Assembly: GCF_000315625.1 (NCBI RefSeq)
Contig: NW_005434671.1
Coordinates: 538,078-602,077 of the forward strand
DNA from: Guillardia theta CCMP2712
Taxonomy: Eukaryota; Cryptophyceae; Pyrenomonadales; Geminigeraceae
DNA: 64,000 bases
Direction of reading: 5' to 3'
Below the pieces are notes generated by a model. The model saw nothing but the letters and a program-made list of their open reading frames with translations. It had not been told where the DNA came from and made no database searches. The position numbers were made by a program, and so were the translations under genes. How positions within the stretch are numbered: position 1 is the first letter of the stretch; the number at the start of each line of letters is the position of its first letter. Of the stretch, positions 13,333 through 24,966 are shown one piece after another.

Positions 13333-15743
13333 GGCGTCTGGTTCCGATCGATGGTGGTCGCAACGGGGTTACGATGGGCCCTTTAACCAGTGAAGTGGGC
13401 AAGGATGCAAGGTTTGAATGCTATGACGCCCAATCAATTGAGTTCGCAGGAAAAACAAAGACGGGGTGAGCAATCCCTTCACACGGGAACGAACAGACCT
13501 AAACCTGAACCTGCGAGGACTTCCTCCTTTCCAGGTGTCTGAGCATGAACCAGCTCAGAAGCTCTCCTGTTGTCTTCCAACAACAGAGGTTTTGACTGTC
13601 GTCAGGCTACACTCACTTGTTTCTCATCGCTTCCTCGCCCTTCTTTTCCCCACAGCCTCGTGCTCCTGCCATCCCTGCCGAAGCTTGGGAGCCCGACTCC
13701 CACCCCCTCCCCAACCATGCCATTACTACCCCCCTCCCTTCTCGTCCTCAATTACCCTACCCTCCGTTTGTATTTGAACCTCCGCTAGCCATAACCCCTC
13801 CATTACCATTAACCAAGGACCCCACCAGTCAGAACTCGCTTGACCCCATGACCCACCTTACCGTCCCCATGATCATCATATGATTTGTACCCTACCTGTT
13901 TCGATACTTTACCACCCACCCACATAAATCTTCTACCCCACCCTTGCTTCCACCCCTCATTTCCCTATTGAATACCCCACAATCGCTATCTCCATTACAC
14001 CCTCTTCCAACACCCACCCTCTAGTTGTACCCACCATGTGGTTGTCCACGCACAGGCAGACTACCCATGTTGGAATCACCCGAGGGTACCCCCTGTTTGT
14101 GTTTATATATACCCCTACCTCCTGCTTTTGTTCCTCCCCATCTCCACCACCCTGCATGTTCCAATACATTACCCATCCCTCAAATGTACCCCATTCACCC
14201 CTATCTCCTTCAGCCTTTACCCCCTCCCCCTTTTCCTGTTTGTACTCCCCTGGTGAGATTCCCAGGATTTTTACTCAAGTGTGTCCGGATCACCCCACCC
14301 CTACCCCCATTCCACCCCACCCTTACACCCAATGACTTGATGGCAAACCCTATGGTGCCACCCCTGTGTCTCGAGACAAGAACCCCACCTCAGGTCTCAC
14401 GGACCCCTATTGACGAAAACGCTATACTAAGCAACTGGACCCGGTGGTACATCACCCCCACCCCTTTTTTCGGGGACGTGAACAGGCGACGACCCACGGG
14501 AAATCTGGGGAGCATCTCGAGGCTGTGGAGGGAGGGGTCAAATACCATAGGTAGGTAGGGGTAGAACATTGTGGGAGGCAACCGGGTGGTAGCGAGATCA
14601 AATTGTGGTATGAAGGAGGGGTGGTAAAAGGTGAAGGTTGAGATTTGATGATCGACCTCGCCGGTGGCACAGATTTGAATGTCGAGGAGGGTAGGGTACT
14701 TGAGGGGAAGGACCAAAACTGGGTAGGTGTGGGATGTTTTGGGGTAGTGTGATGAGAGAGGGACGGGTAGGAGGGAAGACTAGTCCCCAGACATTTGGAG
14801 GGTGGGTGGTTGAAACTAAGGGGGTACAGTCCTACAAAAGACAAGGAAATTTGGAGGTGAGGCTGAAAATAAAGGTTGGCTGCCAAGGGGTGGGGTACAT
14901 TCATAGTGTTTGGGAGGGTGGACTGGGGCGGGGGTACTGATTGAGTGGCACGAAGAGCCGAGAATGCAGAGGAACCTGTGAAGGGGAAGAGGAAGGGGCA
15001 GGGGGGGCGACAGAGGAAGAGAACAACAGGAAGGATGAAGAAAACTTAGAGATAACGAGAAGACATGCAGTCGGCGGGGGGATAGTGGTGGTGGTGGGGG
15101 GTGGGGGGTAGGAATTCATCGAGGGAAACAGATTGGATGAAGGGCTTGGGTGAGGGTAGGAGCGAACGAGGATGAGGTACGTGAAGCTGGGATCGAAAGA
15201 ATGAGGCAATCATTACTGTTGTGCAGCATGTGACTTGGACAGTTAACAAGAAGTAGAATTGAAGTTAACAAATAGTGCAGTTGATCCTGACTATTGATTA
15301 GATATCTTTAAGAACGTAGATGAGAATGTTTCGAGGGAGACACAGTTGAAGGGGCAAGCTTGAATAGTGTTGGGATCAAACAAGAAACCACGTCCTGTGA
15401 GTGTTGATATCTGAACAACAGGCCGAGGTTGCTATCGTGGTGATATGCTGAGCGCTCTTCTTCTCCAAGATCTGCAGGTTATGATCATGCGCTGAACGAT
15501 TGAAGGGGCTGAATCTTGGCCTGTGTGCAGGAATCCACGACACCCCAACAGCCCACCACTTTCTGGAGCCTCCTCGGCGACGTCGATCGATCCTACTATA
15601 TCCATTATCCTTGCGAACTTGGACCAGTTGCGACACCTCTTGGATATCGTCAACAGACCTGCCACGCTTACAACTCGCCTACAATCTCGTCTTGGACAGT
15701 ACCTGAGGAGAACTAGACAGTTGCCCTGAGTGTCCTGACAACT
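13333..15743. other. Head-to-head intergenic island with strand-skew reversal
   Basis: No gene is supported in these 2.4 kb. From about 13660 to 14460 the + strand is C-rich with repeated CCACCCC, TACCCC and CCCCTCC tracts. Near 14460-14530 it flips, and to about 15130 the + strand is G-rich with GGGGTGGGG, GGGGTAGG and GGGGTACA tracts. Unlike other islands it lacks a GGCCCGG core. Sequence from 15180 to 15740 is of more ordinary composition and probably contains the promoter and 5'UTR of the ceramide synthase gene. Confidence 0.75.
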
Positions 15744-16724
15744 ATGAGAAAATACAATCTGTCTGAACTCCTTAGTTACACTGCGGACGTGATCGTTGGG
15801 CAGAGGAAAGCTCTCGATGTCAAGTCTGCACAACCTGTCGGACCCAAGGACGATCTTTCTAGTTTCAGTCAACTCATTCAGTTGTCGTTGTTCATGCTCG
15901 TTGCCCTCCTGCTGGCGGAATATATTGGCAAGCTCGTTGGCTCTATGGCAGGTCTTAAGAGGGGAAAGCTGAAACGATTTGCTTCTACTTTTTCTGAGCT
16001 GGTTTATTACACATTCTCAGTGTTCTGTCTCTCAAAGATCTGTTGGAGCAGCAAGTGGTTTTGGCCGTCTGGCTGGTCGGAGGTCATGTACGACGGACGG
16101 GTGCAGAACATCCCTGATTTGGAGGCATACACAGTACCTGCGGATCTCAAGTGCTTCTATCTCTTTGAGACTTCATATTATTTCAGCAGCTTCATGTTGT
16201 TGCTCGTGAGGAAGAAGAAGAAGGACTTCTTGCAGATGGCCTTCCATCACATCGTCACATCTTTGCTTCTTCTCCTGTCGTACAGCACTGGTTACATCAG
16301 GATTGGTGCCGTGGTTATGATCCTCCACAATGTTTTTGATCCATTCATGCTTGTTGCCAAGTGCACGCATTACATGAATGTTCCACTGGTCCCTGACATC
16401 GCCTTCGCATGCTGTACCATCACGTTTGCCGTGTCAAGGTTGTATTACTATCCCCTTTCAATCTACTTTGCTTGGATCGGGGTCTGTACGGGGAATACAA
16501 CCTGTCCTGGAGGAGTGTGGGACAAGACCCCAGTGGAGTTTTCTTTGATTGGTCTCTTGGCGGCGCTGTTGCCTGTGCACTTGATCTGGTTCAAGATGAT
16601 TTTGAAAGTGCTGCAAAGTGCGCTGCTGCAGGCGGGAGTAAAAGGAGATGTGAGGAGTGATTCGGAGGACGAGGACGAGCCAGCGCACAGCAAAGAGCAC
16701 ACCAAGGTCAAGAAGCGGCAATGA
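15744..16724 (+). CDS. TLC-domain ceramide synthase (LAG1/LASS family)
   Basis: A single-exon 326-residue multi-pass membrane protein. The TLC/Lag1 region contains FASTFSELVYYTFSVF, the block LFETSYYFSSFMLLLV, and the Lag1 motif FHHIVTSLLLLLSYS followed by RIGAVVMILHNVFDPFMLVAKCTHYM. It includes the paired His and the conserved 'H...DPFM..AK' active-site helix. The family transfers an acyl chain from acyl-CoA to a sphingoid base in the ER, making (dihydro)ceramide. The tail is acidic then basic (DSEDEDEPAHSKEHTKVKKRQ), with a dilysine-like end fitting ER residence. The ATG at 15744 is the first in frame, and an upstream coding exon is possible but not needed. The stop is 137 bp from that of the opposing gene. 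Confidence 0.88.
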   Translation: MRKYNLSELLSYTADVIVGQRKALDVKSAQPVGPKDDLSSFSQLIQLSLFMLVALLLAEYIGKLVGSMAGLKRGKLKRFASTFSELVYYTFSVFCLSKICWSSKWFWPSGWSEVMYDGRVQNIPDLEAYTVPADLKCFYLFETSYYFSSFMLLLVRKKKKDFLQMAFHHIVTSLLLLLSYSTGYIRIGAVVMILHNVFDPFMLVAKCTHYMNVPLVPDIAFACCTITFAVSRLYYYPLSIYFAWIGVCTGNTTCPGGVWDKTPVEFSLIGLLAALLPVHLIWFKMILKVLQSALLQAGVKGDVRSDSEDEDEPAHSKEHTKVKKRQ

Positions 16725-16861
16725 AGGATCCTTGAGACCGTATCTATATCATATTCGCAGGCAGTTGGGTTTTGTTGCCATGATTCATTGGCACGCGGAT
16801 CGACAGTTTGGACAGTTTGGCTTGCTTTGAGGTCAACGAATAAAGCAGAGGCATCGGTCGT

Positions 16862-18693
16862 TTAGTCTGATTTCTCCCACTTGTCAAACTTGTCGAGCAG
16901 AGGGTCCCTGATGGTTCCGTCCAGCGTTCCTGCAAGCTCTCAACATCGCTGAAGAGGGAGAAACCACTTCCCCTCCTCCCCATTCCCTCCTTCCCTTCCC
17001 CTCCTTATCCTCCCCTCTCCGCATCCCTCACTATCCTTACCTCCTGAGAAGGCATCTTGTCCCGAGCTGGAAGAGAGCAGACGCCTGCGGGACAATGAGA
17101 AGGGAGCAAGCAAGTCCTTCCCCACTTGCGCAAGCCTTCGAAGTTGTTGATCCTGTCCTCCAGCTGTAGCTCAGGGTCAACAGGGCCTCAAGGTCAAGAG
17201 GGCAGGGCATCCGCTTACCGCATCCTTGTTGATCTTGACCTGCTGCTCACGGGCCTCCAGGTCCAGCAGGTCGCCCTGCAGCGCCTGCATCGCATCACGA
17301 GTGGTTTGCAGAGCTCTAGGGCAGCCAGAGGACCTGCAGCTTCTCTTGATCTCTCAGCTTTTCTGCCAAGTGGACTCTTGCCTGGTCCTCGTTGCCCTGC
17401 AGCCGGATGAGCGGAGGGAACCAGCACACGTCTCGTAACCTGCTCCAGCTGCTGGCGAGCTCGAGCCATGCTGGTGTCGATAGAGGCCTTCAGCGATCGA
17501 ACTTGAGACTCTTGGGCAGGGGTGAGGAAGCAGCAGCCGTGTCATAGGGGGAACCTTTGCTGTCTCGAGCATCTACGATGATCCGAAGGGAGTCTTCGGT
17601 GTCACGTAGATCGATGATCTGACGACCCGCAAGAATGTCACTGAGTAACTTGAAGTTTGTCGTGAAGCACGATTCTCATTCCCAGCACTTCCACATCTCC
17701 ATCATTATCATCATCATTCCTTCAACTCCTTCATCTCCATCATCATCTCCATCATCATCTCCATCATCATCTCCATCATCATCTCCATCATCCCCATCCT
17801 TCTCCTCTTCATCATCATCATCTCATTCACCAGCTGCTTGAGCAGCATGGCGCTTTCTTTGGTGAGCCCCAGCCCTGCATCGCATGCATCATCAAACTGC
17901 TGCTACACGAGCAGCAAGACTACTCTTGAGCTCCTCAGCTTGCGCGGCATCAGAGAGTCCTGTGCCTTTACCCAGCCAACCCCCGATCTGCCCGCCCAGC
18001 TCGTCAGTGTCTCCCTCCACCGTCACAGCATACCAGGGCCCCGAACGGCCCGGCCACCAGGGCCCCCACGAGAGCTCCGCCTGAAGGTCGAGAGGGTGAG
18101 TGTAGAACCCTCAGCAGCAGCCCAGCAGACCTGCCGCGCCTCGGAGGTTCGTCCCTGACCTGACGTCTGCTCCAGAGTCCACCCACCCCTTGGCGTCTCC
18201 CAGCTGAGGCATGTCAGAGGAGGTATCATCGTGCGGTGCCCCAACCTTGTCTCTTGCCAGCCTCCCGGCTCTCTTCCACATGTCGTCTACTTGCATTCGC
18301 AGCCTGCAGATCTCGGCCCTTGGAGCAGGCAATGATCATCATGGTGGATCGCCCCCCCCCCCCCCTTCAGGCTCGCTCCTCCCCACTTTCTCCCTCCATC
18401 CCTCGCTCTCCCCCCTCCAGCATCTTGCTGAATATCCTTCGTCTCCCTTGCCCTCTCTGGTACTGTCAGCCTAGTTGGCATTAAGAACCTCCCGTCCCTC
18501 CTCCTCCATCGCACTCCTCCTCCTCTCATCCTCCTCCTCTCATCCTCCTCCTCTCCTTCTCCTCTCCTTCTCCATCGCGTCCTCACCTTCTGCTCGTCTT
18601 GATCCCTGCATGCGCTCCAACATGAAAGCCGTCACATCTTCCTAAGAGCACCGCCGCCATGGCGACCACCAGGGCCACCCGCGGCTGAACCAT
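16862..18693 (-). CDS. Plastid-targeted coiled-coil protein, PspA/Vipp1-like
   Basis: Many short exons. Exon 1 encodes a signal peptide, MVQPRVALVVAMAAVLLG, then RCDGFHVGAHAGIKTSRR. The Phe after the hydrophobic core followed by basic residues fits a secondary-plastid bipartite leader. It joins in phase to AEICRLRMQVDDMWKRAGRL. Later exons give LSDAAQAEELKSSLAARVA, then LLSDILAGRQIIDLRDTEDS and SQVRSLKASIDTSMARARQQ. The most telling is GNEDQARVHLAEKLRDQEKL, matching the PspA/Vipp1 'GNED.A+..L..K' motif, followed by TTRDAMQALQGDLLDLEARE and LEDRINNFEGLRKW. The end is LDGTIRDPLLDKFDKWEKSD. PspA/Vipp1 proteins remodel thylakoid and inner-envelope membranes (family knowledge). The N-terminal half departs from canonical Vipp1, so this may be a related coiled-coil family. 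Some junctions near 18000-18150 are ambiguous. An intron carries a CATCATCATCTCCAT tandem repeat. Confidence 0.6.
17695..17830. repeat. CATCATCATCTCCAT 15-bp tandem repeat in an intron
   Basis: An ATC-rich array of about 135 bp. The central part (about 17735-17790) repeats a 15-bp unit CATCATCATCTCCAT about four times with little divergence. It sits in an intron of the PspA-like gene. Confidence 0.85.
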
Positions 18694-19051
18694 GGCGAAC
18701 TTTACGGCAAGGTCAGCAAAGACCGGCCCGCCTCAATTTCATTGGCCGCAGAAGATGCTTCGAACCAGGATGCGCTTCTGCGTGGCCATGGCAGTTCCGA
18801 TGATCATGGCGACAGAAGGTGAGGATGGAGGAGGATACAGAGACCATGGAGACGAGCAGAAGGGAGGAGGAGACGAGCAGCCTGAGTAGTAGTAGTAGTA
18901 CTAGGATGAGGAGGAGGAGGCGGAATGGGGGGCTGGGATCTGGAGGCTGCTTATGAGTCCTGGGGCATGGGGGCAGGGGATCAGAGGAGCGGTGAGAGGA
19001 GATAGTAGCGAGCTCTATGCTTAGATGTCTTACTCCTGATATCCAGGCTTC
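18694..19051. promoter_or_regulatory. Bidirectional promoter region, PspA-like / DJ-1
   Basis: 358 bp between the head-to-head start codons of the PspA-like and DJ-1 genes. It contains purine-rich sequence and a run of AGT triplets near 18886-18900. A plus-strand open frame from 18692 (MANFTARSAKTGPPQFHW) overlaps the opposing start codon and has no family support. Confidence 0.5.
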
Positions 19052-20005
19052 ATGTTGTCGAGCCCAACCAACTGGAGCGTGCGGAGGCATCACGGCGTCA
19101 GGGCAATGTCGGGCATGGCAGGAGGAGGTTCGGAAAGCAAACGAGCTCTGTGCATCCTGGCAGAGGTGAGGGAGGAGGAGGGAGGGAGAGGTGAACGAGG
19201 AGGAGGGAGGGAGAGGTGAACGAGGAGGAGGGAGGGAGAGGTGAACGAGGAGGAGGGAGGGAGAGGTGAGGGAGGAGGAGCTGGGGATAGTCTGATGCTG
19301 GTCGAAGGGGTTCGAAGAGCTGGAGGCCGTCGCTCCCATCGACATCCTTCGGCGGGCGAACATCGAGGTCACCGTTGCTTCCCTCTCGCAAGATCGCCTG
19401 GTCAAGGGCCGCAATGGCATCTCAGGTGGAACAACTGACGTCTTGTCCTGCTCTCCTCACCTCCTCCTCAGTCATGGCGGACGTCGACCTGGACGCGGCG
19501 CTCAGCACCTCCTCCTACGACGCCATCATCGTCCCCGGTGGCCCCCCGGCCGTCCCCTCGATCGGAACCCTCAAGAAGGACAAGCGTGTGCTTGAGCTCT
19601 TGCAGCAGCAAATGAGCGCTGGCCGCGTCGTCAGCGCCATCTGCGCTGCTCCCTCCGTCCTCCACGAGGCCGGCGTGCTCGAGGGCAAGAAGTACACCGC
19701 CCACTTCTCCGTGGTGCGTTCTCCTTCCCCTCCCCACCCCGCCTCTGCTTGCTGCCCAGCTCACTGTAGTGTGTCGCAGGAGAGCGTCGTGCCCAAGCTG
19801 GACAAGAGCTCGGCTGTGGTGGTGGATGGGAACTTGATCACGTCACAGGGAGCAGGGACAGGAACGCAGTTCGGGTTGGCGCTCGTGGAGAAGCTCAAGG
19901 ACAAGGTGTGGAGGGGAGGAGGGGGAGAAGGAGGGAGAGGCGATGACTTGCTACTCACAGGCTACAGCGGACGAGATCGCCGCTTCAATCTGCTGGAAGG
20001 GATAA
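19052..20005 (+). CDS. DJ-1/PfpI family protein
   Basis: Exon 1 starts MLSSPTNWSVRRHHGVRA and ends KRALCILAE at a GAG|GTGAGG donor. Exon 2 (from about 19310) continues GFEELEAVAPIDILRRANIE, and further exons give VMADVDLDAALSTSSYDAII, VPGGPPAVPSIGTLKKDKRV and SAICAAPSVLHEAGVLEGKK. After an intron near 19713-19780 come SAVVVDGNLITSQGAGTGTQ and FGLALVEKLKDK. The last short exon is ATADEIAASICWKG-stop at 20005. The catalytic Cys of the 'AICAAP' nucleophile elbow and the supporting Glu in 'FEELE' are present. DJ-1 proteins act in redox protection and as glyoxalase/deglycase-like enzymes. The Arg/His-rich N-terminus may be an organelle presequence (inference). Intron 1 carries a 25-bp tandem repeat. 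The stop is 50 bp from that of TPP2. Confidence 0.85.
19164..19275. repeat. 25-bp purine-rich tandem repeat in DJ-1 intron 1
   Basis: About four copies of a 25-bp unit containing GAGGTGAACGAGGAGGAGGG. The first and last copies read GTGAGGGAGG in place of GTGAACGAGG. Each copy repeats a GAG|GTGA donor-like sequence, so the true exon 1 donor is followed by several decoys. Confidence 0.85.
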
Positions 20006-20055
20006 GAATGGAGGGAGGAGGAGGAGGAGGAGGAGAAGGAGGAGGAGGAGGAGGA

Positions 20056-23000
20056 CTAGAAGGGAAGCGTCTTCTTGGGGAAGAACTTCTGCTTGAGGTT
20101 CACGTAGTAGAATTTCCAGTGTGTCCATCCCATCTGTCTTGGGTGTCAGCGCTACCTGCCCCTTACACTCTCCTCCTCCTCCTCCTCCTCCTTCCCTTCA
20201 ACCCCTCACTCGCATTGTTGTGCTCTCACCTGCTCAGCAATGGCCTCGAGCTCGGACACAATCTTCTTCGACGGAGGCCCCTCGTTGCTCTTCATCACCT
20301 GCCCTCCTGGTCATCACTCCCTCCTTCTGCTCCTCCCTCAACGCCCCTTCCTCTCCGAGTCTCCTGCCCCAACTCCCTCCCTGTCTCCGTCTCCCTCCTC
20401 CCCAACCTTCAGCAGGTCCTCTAGGGCTCCTCCCGCGCGTCCTTGTCGCCGCTTGACAGCTGACGTGATACTCGTGTACCGCACCTGCGCACGTTCTCGG
20501 TGAGGGGAAGGGGAACGGGAGCGGAGGAGAACGAGAGGAGTGAAGGGAGGAGGAGAGAGGAGAAGAAAGAGAAGCAGGGGTTGTGGGGGGAGGGTCGAAC
20601 CAGCTGCTCGAACTTCTGATCGCTAGCCGTCCACTGGTTCAGGTTCTCAAGGTTCTCCTGCATGAGGCTCAGAGGCCTGAAGGGATCAGGTCAACCACCT
20701 TGAGAAAGTCGGCAGGGGACTTGTCTTGACATCCCGCAAGCGCAAGGTCGACGTCCTTGGATGAGCGTGAGTGTGCCGAGAGTAGCAGTTGAGGGGAAGG
20801 GAGCAGGAGCAGGAAGATCAGGGGGAAGCAGGAGGAGAACGGGCAGCCCAGAAGGAGCTAGCTGGAGCTGAAGCAGTCCGGAAGCAGGCGGCAGGAAGAG
20901 GTGTTTGAGGATTGTTGGAGAGGGTTGAGGACACGGAGAAGTTTGACGAGACGAAGAGGGTTGAGGAGACGAAGAGGGTTGAGGAGAAGGGCGGGGAGGG
21001 GCGGAGGAATTCACCGGCATGAGCTCCGCAGAAGGAGCAGGAAGCAGAAGCTCTTGAAACCTCTCGAGGCGACACAGAAGAGCATCGATCAAGATCTCCT
21101 TCAGCTTGTCCATCTCCTTGCACTTCTCCTACATCCCCTCCCTTCAGCCCAGCACACAGCAGGGTAGCGGCAGGGTGAGGAAAGGGGAAGGGAAGATGAC
21201 GGGGTGGGTTGAGGGTTCAAACGATTCGAGTGAGAGCAGCTGCTGAAAGTAGAACGAGCGAACAAGGGGAGGAAACAAAGGAGGAGGAGGAGGAGGAGGA
21301 GGAGGAGGAGGAGGAGGAGGAGAAAGAGGAGGGAGCAAGGAAGAGGAGGCAGGAGGAGACCTTGCTCTCAGGGTCGTCCTTGACTTGCTTCAGCCCATAG
21401 TGCGCCGCCAACTCCTTCTGGTCGACCGAGTCCAGGACCCAGTTGGTGGCCTCGATGGCTTCAAGGCACCTTGACTTTCTCTGCTGCTCTGCCTCGGCAC
21501 TGTCTCCCTCCACATCCCTCTTGGAGAGGATCTCCTTCAGAACCTGCACGTTCTTGGGGTTCTGCAAGTGACAGTGAGGAGGGGAGGGAGAGGGTGAAGA
21601 GGCAGAAGAGATATTTCACCTCAGCTCGGAGCTCCTTGGCCAGGGCCTCGAACTCGCTCGGCATCTTGTCCTCCCTGAGGGACTTGAGAACCTTGATCTT
21701 GGCCTCCAGCATCTGCTCGGCCTGCCGCTCCTCCGGCGTCTTCTTCTTGGAGCTTTCGTCCTTGTCCTGCTCCTCCTTGCTCTCTTCGGGGGGCAGCAGG
21801 ACCTGGACCCTGCACGCGTTCTTCACCTCCCCGCACGCGATCGAGCCCAGCAGGACGTCGCCTGGCTTTCCTCCTGCGACCTTGTCGGAGGGGCCCGTGA
21901 AGAAGACCCTAACTCGCTCCCCGCGCGTCAGGGTCTTCTTGCTCAACTTTTCCCCGTTGGTGATGGCGGCGCCGTAGGAGGCGAAGGCTCTGCACGAGAG
22001 CTCTTTGGCGAGCGCGAAGTCCAGGCAGAGGACGAGGCTCTTGAGGCTGTCGAGCAAGGACTTGCTGTCGTGCCGCAGCTGCAGGCGCAGGGAGTACTTG
22101 CCCTTGGGCAACGAGACGTCGTAGGTGTGCAGGCCATCCCCGGACCCCATGAGCTGAGAGTTGGAGTCGAAGATCATCCAGAGCTGCGAGTCCAGGGGGG
22201 AGTCGTAGAGGACCTCGAACATGCTCGCGCGGGGGGTGACCTTGACCGCCTCCTTCTCCGTCTGCTCGAAGCTGTAGGAGAGCTCCATCTCGTAGATCTG
22301 CCGGTTGTTGGGCAGAAGGTCCCTCTCCGGCGACCGGACGTTGATGGAGGACTTGGTGGGCCGGAGGAGCTTGCGGAGGTGCGTGAGCTTGGAGGAGAGG
22401 GAGATCGTCTCGCTCCTCAGAGGGGCAGACAGGAAGAGACTGACGGGCTCGGCCGACCCGATGGCGAGCACCTCGGACGAGACCTCGACGCCGTGGAAGA
22501 CGATCTCGATGTCCACCTCCACCTCCCCGATGCTCGCCCACCACTTGCACATGCAGACCTCCAGCGTCACTCCGCCCCGCACGCTCACCCGCTCCGTCAC
22601 GTTGGTGAAGGGCTTCAGCCGCAGGTACTTGTCGAGCTCCGATGGGTTGCGAGAGGTGACGGGGGAGGAAGGGAGAACCTGGAGGCAGTGGAGGACGAGC
22701 ATGTGGTTGCCTTCCAGCTGCTTCGGCTTCACGGTGAACTCTGCCCACGTAGCCCCACGGGGAACGGAGAGGAAGTGACGGTCAAGAGTTCCAGGCAGGT
22801 AGCGCTGAGCAGGCAGGGAGAGCGAGAAGTCGCCAGGAGGGATGGTCATCGGCTTGATCACCGTCACGGGGAAGCGGAAGATCGGTCCCAGGGAAGGACA
22901 TTCAGAGTCGAAGCCGAGGATCTCGCAGAAGTGAGCTCCGGTGGGGAGGGAGGAGGGGTCGACTCGAGCCTCGAAGCCCTTCCCCGAAGCGTTGAGCATC

Positions 23001-24966
23001 AAGAAGTTGGGGACCTCGCACCATGAGGCGGTCGACTTGACCGAGACCTTGACCTCAAAGGCGACCTTCTGCCTGTTGTCGCACTCGTCGTGGAACTTTG
23101 GGCTGGCAAAGAGGTTGGCCGCAAAGACCTCGGAGACTTCGGAGAGGTCTCGGAGGTACAAACCCCTCGCGTCATCCCTTGCAGGCACTACCACGTCGAT
23201 AGGAACGTCAAATGCAACCGAACGATTCTGATGTGCCTTGAAGTGCTGGAATGCCTTGTCGACCTGGAGCAGACCAGGTCCAAGAGCCCAGGGCTCGATC
23301 CCCTCCACCTTGAGGGCTGAGTTCTGGATGACCCGCCGGATGCTCGCCGGCGTCCACGATGCCGCACCCGAGAGCAGGGCGGAGAGGATGAGAGCGAGGC
23401 CTCCACAGCAGTTGGGCGAGGACATGGACGTGCCGTTCATGAGCTGCTTCCCTTGCAGCGTCCACGTCGGCACTGGTGCGATCGCTCCTCCTGGAGCACA
23501 GATGGTGACGCCAAGGTTTCCGTCGGGGGAGGGGCCGCGGGAGGACCAGGTGTAGTTGGTGGAAGCGAGAGTCTCCCGCAGCGAGTACTCCACCTCCATC
23601 ATCCCGGGTGAAACGAAGGCCCCGACGCTGATGAAGGAGGAGGACATGCAGGCTGGAGCCCCGACGGTCGACAGGGCTGGGCCGTTGTTGCCCGCGGAGC
23701 AGACGAAGATGATGCCATGCTTGTTCACGAACTCGTTGATCAGCTCCGGCACGCGCCCGCTCTTGTCGTGCACGAAGCTCTCCCCATAGCTCAGGTTGAT
23801 CAGTTGACACCCGTTGTCCTTGGCCACCTTCAACGCGCGGATCAGGCTGGTTCCAGTCTCCATCGATCCCAGGCGCGAGTCTCCGATCTTGCACGACACG
23901 ATCTGAGCGCCGGGAGCGATGCCGTTGAGTTTCGGGTCATCAGGGAAGTTGGCGGCCACGATGCCTGGGAGAATGAAGAGACGGGTGGTCAGAAGGACGG
24001 AGGGAGGGCGAGACATCAAGGCTCAGAAGGGAAGGGCGAACGGCTCACCTGCGACGTGCGTGCCGTGGGAGCCAGCTTCGCAGACGATGGACAGGAGGTC
24101 GCCCTCTTGGAAGATGCCAACACAGACGTTGAGCAGGACAGAATGGTCCCTTACCCCCCTCACTGAGGACAGGGTGACAAACTCCCGCTCCTCCCTGAAG
24201 GTGGCCAGCGCCTTCACCTCCTGCAGATCCCCGCTCTCCTGGAAGTCGATGAGCGCTCGCCACCTCTCGCCGTCTGAGTAGACGACGCAGTCGAAGGCAG
24301 GCCCCGGATCCGAATACTGCTCCATCGCCTCCTTGAGCGCGTCCACCACCTGCTCCAGGTCCTTGCGCTCCTTCTTCTCCTTGTCATTGGGTGACTTGTG
24401 GCTCTTCTCCCACTCTCTGAGCGCCGCCTGGGCCGCCGCGACGGCCTCCTGCTGCTTCACCAGGAAGGACTCCTTCCTCTCCTCCTTGACCCTCTTGACC
24501 AGAGGGCGCGGGAACAACTCGTACGCCCTCTTCAACCCAAGATGAAACTTCCCTGACGGGCATGTCCGGCTCCCCAAGTTGAGCGTCCTCCCTGAAAGGC
24601 CCGTGATCGTGGTCTCGCCCTCCTTCAGCTCGACGACCTCGCTGGTGTCGACGTCTCCGCTCCCCGTGCAGTCCACCACGTCAATCATTTTGGGTCTCCT
24701 GCCGCACTCCAGTCAACCACCCCAACTAGCTCTCGTCTGCGCACCCGTCGGAGGTGACGAGCAGGCCTGCGGCGCCGGGGTCGACCCCCGTGTCGAAGAT
24801 CGCCACCTTGATGCCTCTCCCGTCCCATTCGGCTGCACTCACCCGCTCAGCTCCGATTCACACCAGCACAGGGTCACTCACGATGCTCCTCGATGAACTT
24901 GGAGGCCTCTGTCTCAGCCTTGGGGAGGATTCCTTCCTTGGGGAAGGGAAGCGCTTCGACGTCCAT
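20056..24966 (-). CDS. TPP2: Tripeptidyl-peptidase II (subtilisin family S8)
   Basis: Large multi-exon serine exopeptidase. Exon 1 starts [20 protein letters not shown], matching the family start '..FP..GLLPK.ET'. The next exon gives [20 protein letters not shown] with the catalytic Asp, and the next [20 protein letters not shown] down to SHGTHVAG with the catalytic His. After an intron at about 24020-23960 the frame carries NLSYGES, the oxyanion segment [20 protein letters not shown] and [20 protein letters not shown] with the catalytic Ser. The C-terminal region, broken by low-complexity introns, contains [57 protein letters not shown] and [12 protein letters not shown]. It ends [20 protein letters not shown] at TAG 20056. 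TPP2 removes N-terminal tripeptides downstream of the proteasome as a giant cytosolic spindle complex (established). All catalytic residues are intact. Confidence 0.93.

Noticed and set aside
18692-18889. Plus-strand frame MANFTARSAKTGPPQFHW as a DJ-1 first exon
   Set aside because: Its sequence does not continue the DJ-1 N-terminal strand, whereas the exon ending KRALCILAE at 19164 does so exactly and in phase.
22070-23026. 318-residue plus-strand frame opposite TPP2
   Set aside because: Antisense shadow rich in Arg/Gly/Leu; the minus strand has all subtilisin motifs.
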